A DNA stretch of 14,395 nucleotides from JAAYHC01 sp964483175 (GTDB taxonomy: Bacteria > Bacillota > UBA5301): the NCBI GenBank assembly GCA_964483175.1, contig CAZAAT010000058.1:1-14395 (forward strand), given 5' to 3'. Within the stretch, counting starts at the first letter, position 1. Every line of letters begins with the position of its first letter. Position numbers and translations under genes: made by a program. The notes below the pieces were generated by a model. The model saw only the letters and a list, made by a program, of their open reading frames with translations. It was not told the origin of the DNA and did no database searches. Below are positions 12,906-14,395 of the stretch, in pieces.

Positions 12906-13913
12906 TTAATATTTTACGCCTAAATCGAGCTTAACCTCATACTCTACAGGCTTTTGCTTAAATAGATATTCTCCCTTTCTAATGGAAGCAAGAACACCAG
13001 CACGATTTCTAATTACATCGAATGGACTGTCTCCGTCAAGAACGATGAAGTTTGCATCTTTACCTACATCCAATCCATATCTGTCTTGGATATTTAAACA
13101 TTTAGCTCCATTGTAGGTGATAAGATCCAAATCAATTTCAATATGTTCCGGTGACATGACTTGCGCTAAATGAATACCATTGTCTAGAATATTCATCAGA
13201 TTACCATTACCCATTGGATACCAAGGATCATTGATTGAATCTTGTGCAAATGCAACATTAATATCATTTTCCATGAATTCCTTTACCCTAGTAAGACCAC
13301 GGCGTTTAGGATAAGAATCATGACGGCCTTGAAGATATGCATTTTCAGTTGGACAAGAGATGAAGTTCATTTTGCTCTTTTTAAACAAGTCTATCATTCT
13401 ATATGCATATGAATCATCTGCAGAACCAAATGAGCAAGTATGACTCGCAGTAGTTTTTATACCGTAATCTTCCATAAGAACAAGTGCATTTAACAGCTCA
13501 ACAAAACGTGATTGCGGGTCATCCGTCTCATCACAGTGAACGTCAATAAGCTTATTGTATTTTAAAGCAAGTTCAACGATGTCATGAATGGATTTTTCAC
13601 CAAATTCTCTAGCTGGCTCATAATGTGGAATTCCGCCAACAACATCGGCACCCATCTTAAGAGCTTCTTCTACTAAATCACGTCCACCCTTATAGGTGTA
13701 CATTCCTTGTTGAGGAAACGCTACGACTTGAATTTCAACAATATTCTTTAACTCTTCTCGGAGTTCCAACAACGCTTTTAGACCCGTAAATTTAGGATCT
13801 GTAACGTCTGTTTGTGCCCGGATGTATTGTACTCCTTGGGAACCCTCATCCATAATTCCCTTAAGCGCAAGTTTTTTAACGCTATTAACAGTTGTCAATG
13901 CCGGCGTTATCAT
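12906..13913 (-). pseudogene. CodA-like amidohydrolase, 5' end replaced by an IS21-family element
   Basis: The 335 residues match the cytosine deaminase (CodA) group of amidohydrolases from about CodA residue 100 to the end: AFPQQGMYTY, GGIPHYEPAREFG, DVHCDETDDPQSRFVE (metal His126), ASHT (His158), LQGRHDSYPKRRGLTRVKEF and AQDSINDPWYPMGNGN (Asp225). CodA hydrolyses cytosine to uracil. About 100 N-terminal residues are missing, including the first HxH metal motif, so the enzyme should be inactive. The present ATG appears to lie inside the end of the adjoining IS element, and the native sequence resumes at about residue 7. Deaminases of other pyrimidines or related rings are alternatives for the original substrate. 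Confidence 0.82.
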
Positions 13914-14395
13914 TCCTGAAATTGCCGGTTTAAAAGTTCCGTTTTAGCCGCAATTAGCCACCCCTAGCTGTGATTAGTTTTTCTGCTTTCCTCACCTCCA
14001 TCCGCCGGCGGCACTGTAACAAGACCAGCCTTTCGCCGGTTCATCAATCGGTAGCTATCACCTTTGATGTTTACGGTAACCGAGTGATGTAGTAGCCTGT
14101 CTAAAATAGCCGATGCTAGTACCGAATCACCCAAAAAGCTAACCCAATCCCCATAGCTTTTGTTTGAGGTGATAATCATGCTGCCGCGTTCATAACGCCT
14201 GGAGACCAACTGAAACAATAGGTTCGCCCCGGATCTGTCTAACGGGAGATATCCAATCTCATCTAGGACAAGAACTTTGGGCTTAAGATAAACTCTGAGT
14301 CTACGGTCTAGATCATGGTTGGCCTCTGCCCGCTTTAAATCCATAATCATCCGGTCTAGTGTTGTAAAATACGCTGTATATCCTTCTTCTAAAGC
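13893..14395 (-). mobile_element. IS21-family insertion sequence, right end (continues beyond window)
   Basis: The element carries istB and runs off the right edge, where istA should lie. Its terminus is placed at TGTCA at 13893 (TGACA read on the minus strand), because IS21-family ends are 5'-TG...CA-3', and because imperfect direct repeats CCGGCA-ATTTCA and CCGGCA-TTGACA lie 24 bases apart beside it, as is usual for the repeated ends of this family. The neighbouring amidohydrolase homology begins right there. The exact boundary could be some bases to the right. The other end and any target duplication are not visible. Confidence 0.7.
13964..14395 (-). CDS. istB: IS21-family helper ATPase IstB, C-terminal part (5' end outside window)
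   Basis: The frame is open to the right edge, so the ATG at 14350 is internal. The visible 143 residues contain the AAA+ Walker B region VLVLDEIGYLPLD, then LLFQLVSRRYERGSMIITSN (sensor I Asn), the YGDWVSFLGD segment, and the closing AILDRLLHHSVTVNIKGDSYRL, all hallmarks of IstB/DnaC-like ATPases. IstB forms an ATP-dependent oligomer on DNA that recruits the IstA transposase to the target. The Walker A part and istA lie outside the window. The stop is about 70 bases from the proposed IS end, as expected for this family. Confidence 0.93.
   Translation of the reverse strand, partial: ALEEGYTAYFTTLDRMIMDLKRAEANHDLDRRLRVYLKPKVLVLDEIGYLPLDRSGANLLFQLVSRRYERGSMIITSNKSYGDWVSFLGDSVLASAILDRLLHHSVTVNIKGDSYRLMNRRKAGLVTVPPADGGEESRKTNHS

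Noticed and set aside
13971..14042. Composite transposon around the amidohydrolase
   Set aside because: Only one IS end is visible and the sequence near 12720 is too uncertain to serve as a second end.
1..14395. CRISPR array, rRNA and tRNA genes
   Set aside because: No regularly spaced direct repeats and no tRNA or rRNA signatures were seen on either strand.

Overview
The window reads as a low-to-mid GC chromosome segment of a Bacillota, possibly an anaerobic clostridium or a member of the Negativicutes. The signs are strong AGGAGG-type ribosome binding sites, TTGACA/TATAAT-type promoters, a lysine (L-box) riboswitch with a transcription terminator, and CPBP, DUF4180 and DUF2200 proteins. 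The genus cannot be fixed from this sequence. Every gene except a sulfatase tail at the left edge is on the minus strand, so transcription runs from right to left.

From left to right: (1) 1-395, the C-terminal end of a sulfatase on the plus strand, convergent with a membrane-anchored GGDEF protein (424-1446) that has its own promoter and terminator. (2) 1571-4365, a complete polar amino acid ABC importer operon (binding lipoprotein, permease, ATPase) behind a lysine riboswitch, an intrinsic terminator and a sigma-A promoter, so almost certainly a lysine uptake system. (3) 4380-8968, a run of co-directional accessory genes: PhnA/YjdM-like zinc-ribbon protein, DUF2200 protein, two SAM-dependent methyltransferases flanking a truncated MFS exporter, a ClbS/DfsB (DUF1706) protein, an AlkD-type DNA glycosylase and a half-size EamA-like transporter. 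(4) 9121-12493, a possible operon of DUF4180 protein, second GGDEF protein, an overlooked 30-residue membrane peptide translationally coupled to a CPBP membrane protease, and an alpha/beta hydrolase. (5) 12494-12905, mostly non-coding, with a promoter, a coding relic and a candidate terminator. (6) 12906-14395, a CodA-like amidohydrolase whose N-terminal part has been replaced by the end of an IS21-family element whose IstB gene runs off the right edge.

A recurring theme is damage at gene 5' ends. The amidohydrolase is cut by the IS. The MFS exporter lacks its N-terminal half. One methyltransferase has conserved-looking sequence upstream of its only usable start. The alpha/beta hydrolase has ATC where ATG is expected behind a perfect Shine-Dalgarno. 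Either this is a decaying accessory region or some genes use rare starts. No tRNA, rRNA or CRISPR array was seen. The points most worth checking are the lysine riboswitch with a competing 5' hairpin and an alternating repeat around its promoter, the ATC start, the small ORF coupled to the CPBP gene, and the co-located AlkD, ClbS-like, methyltransferase and efflux genes.
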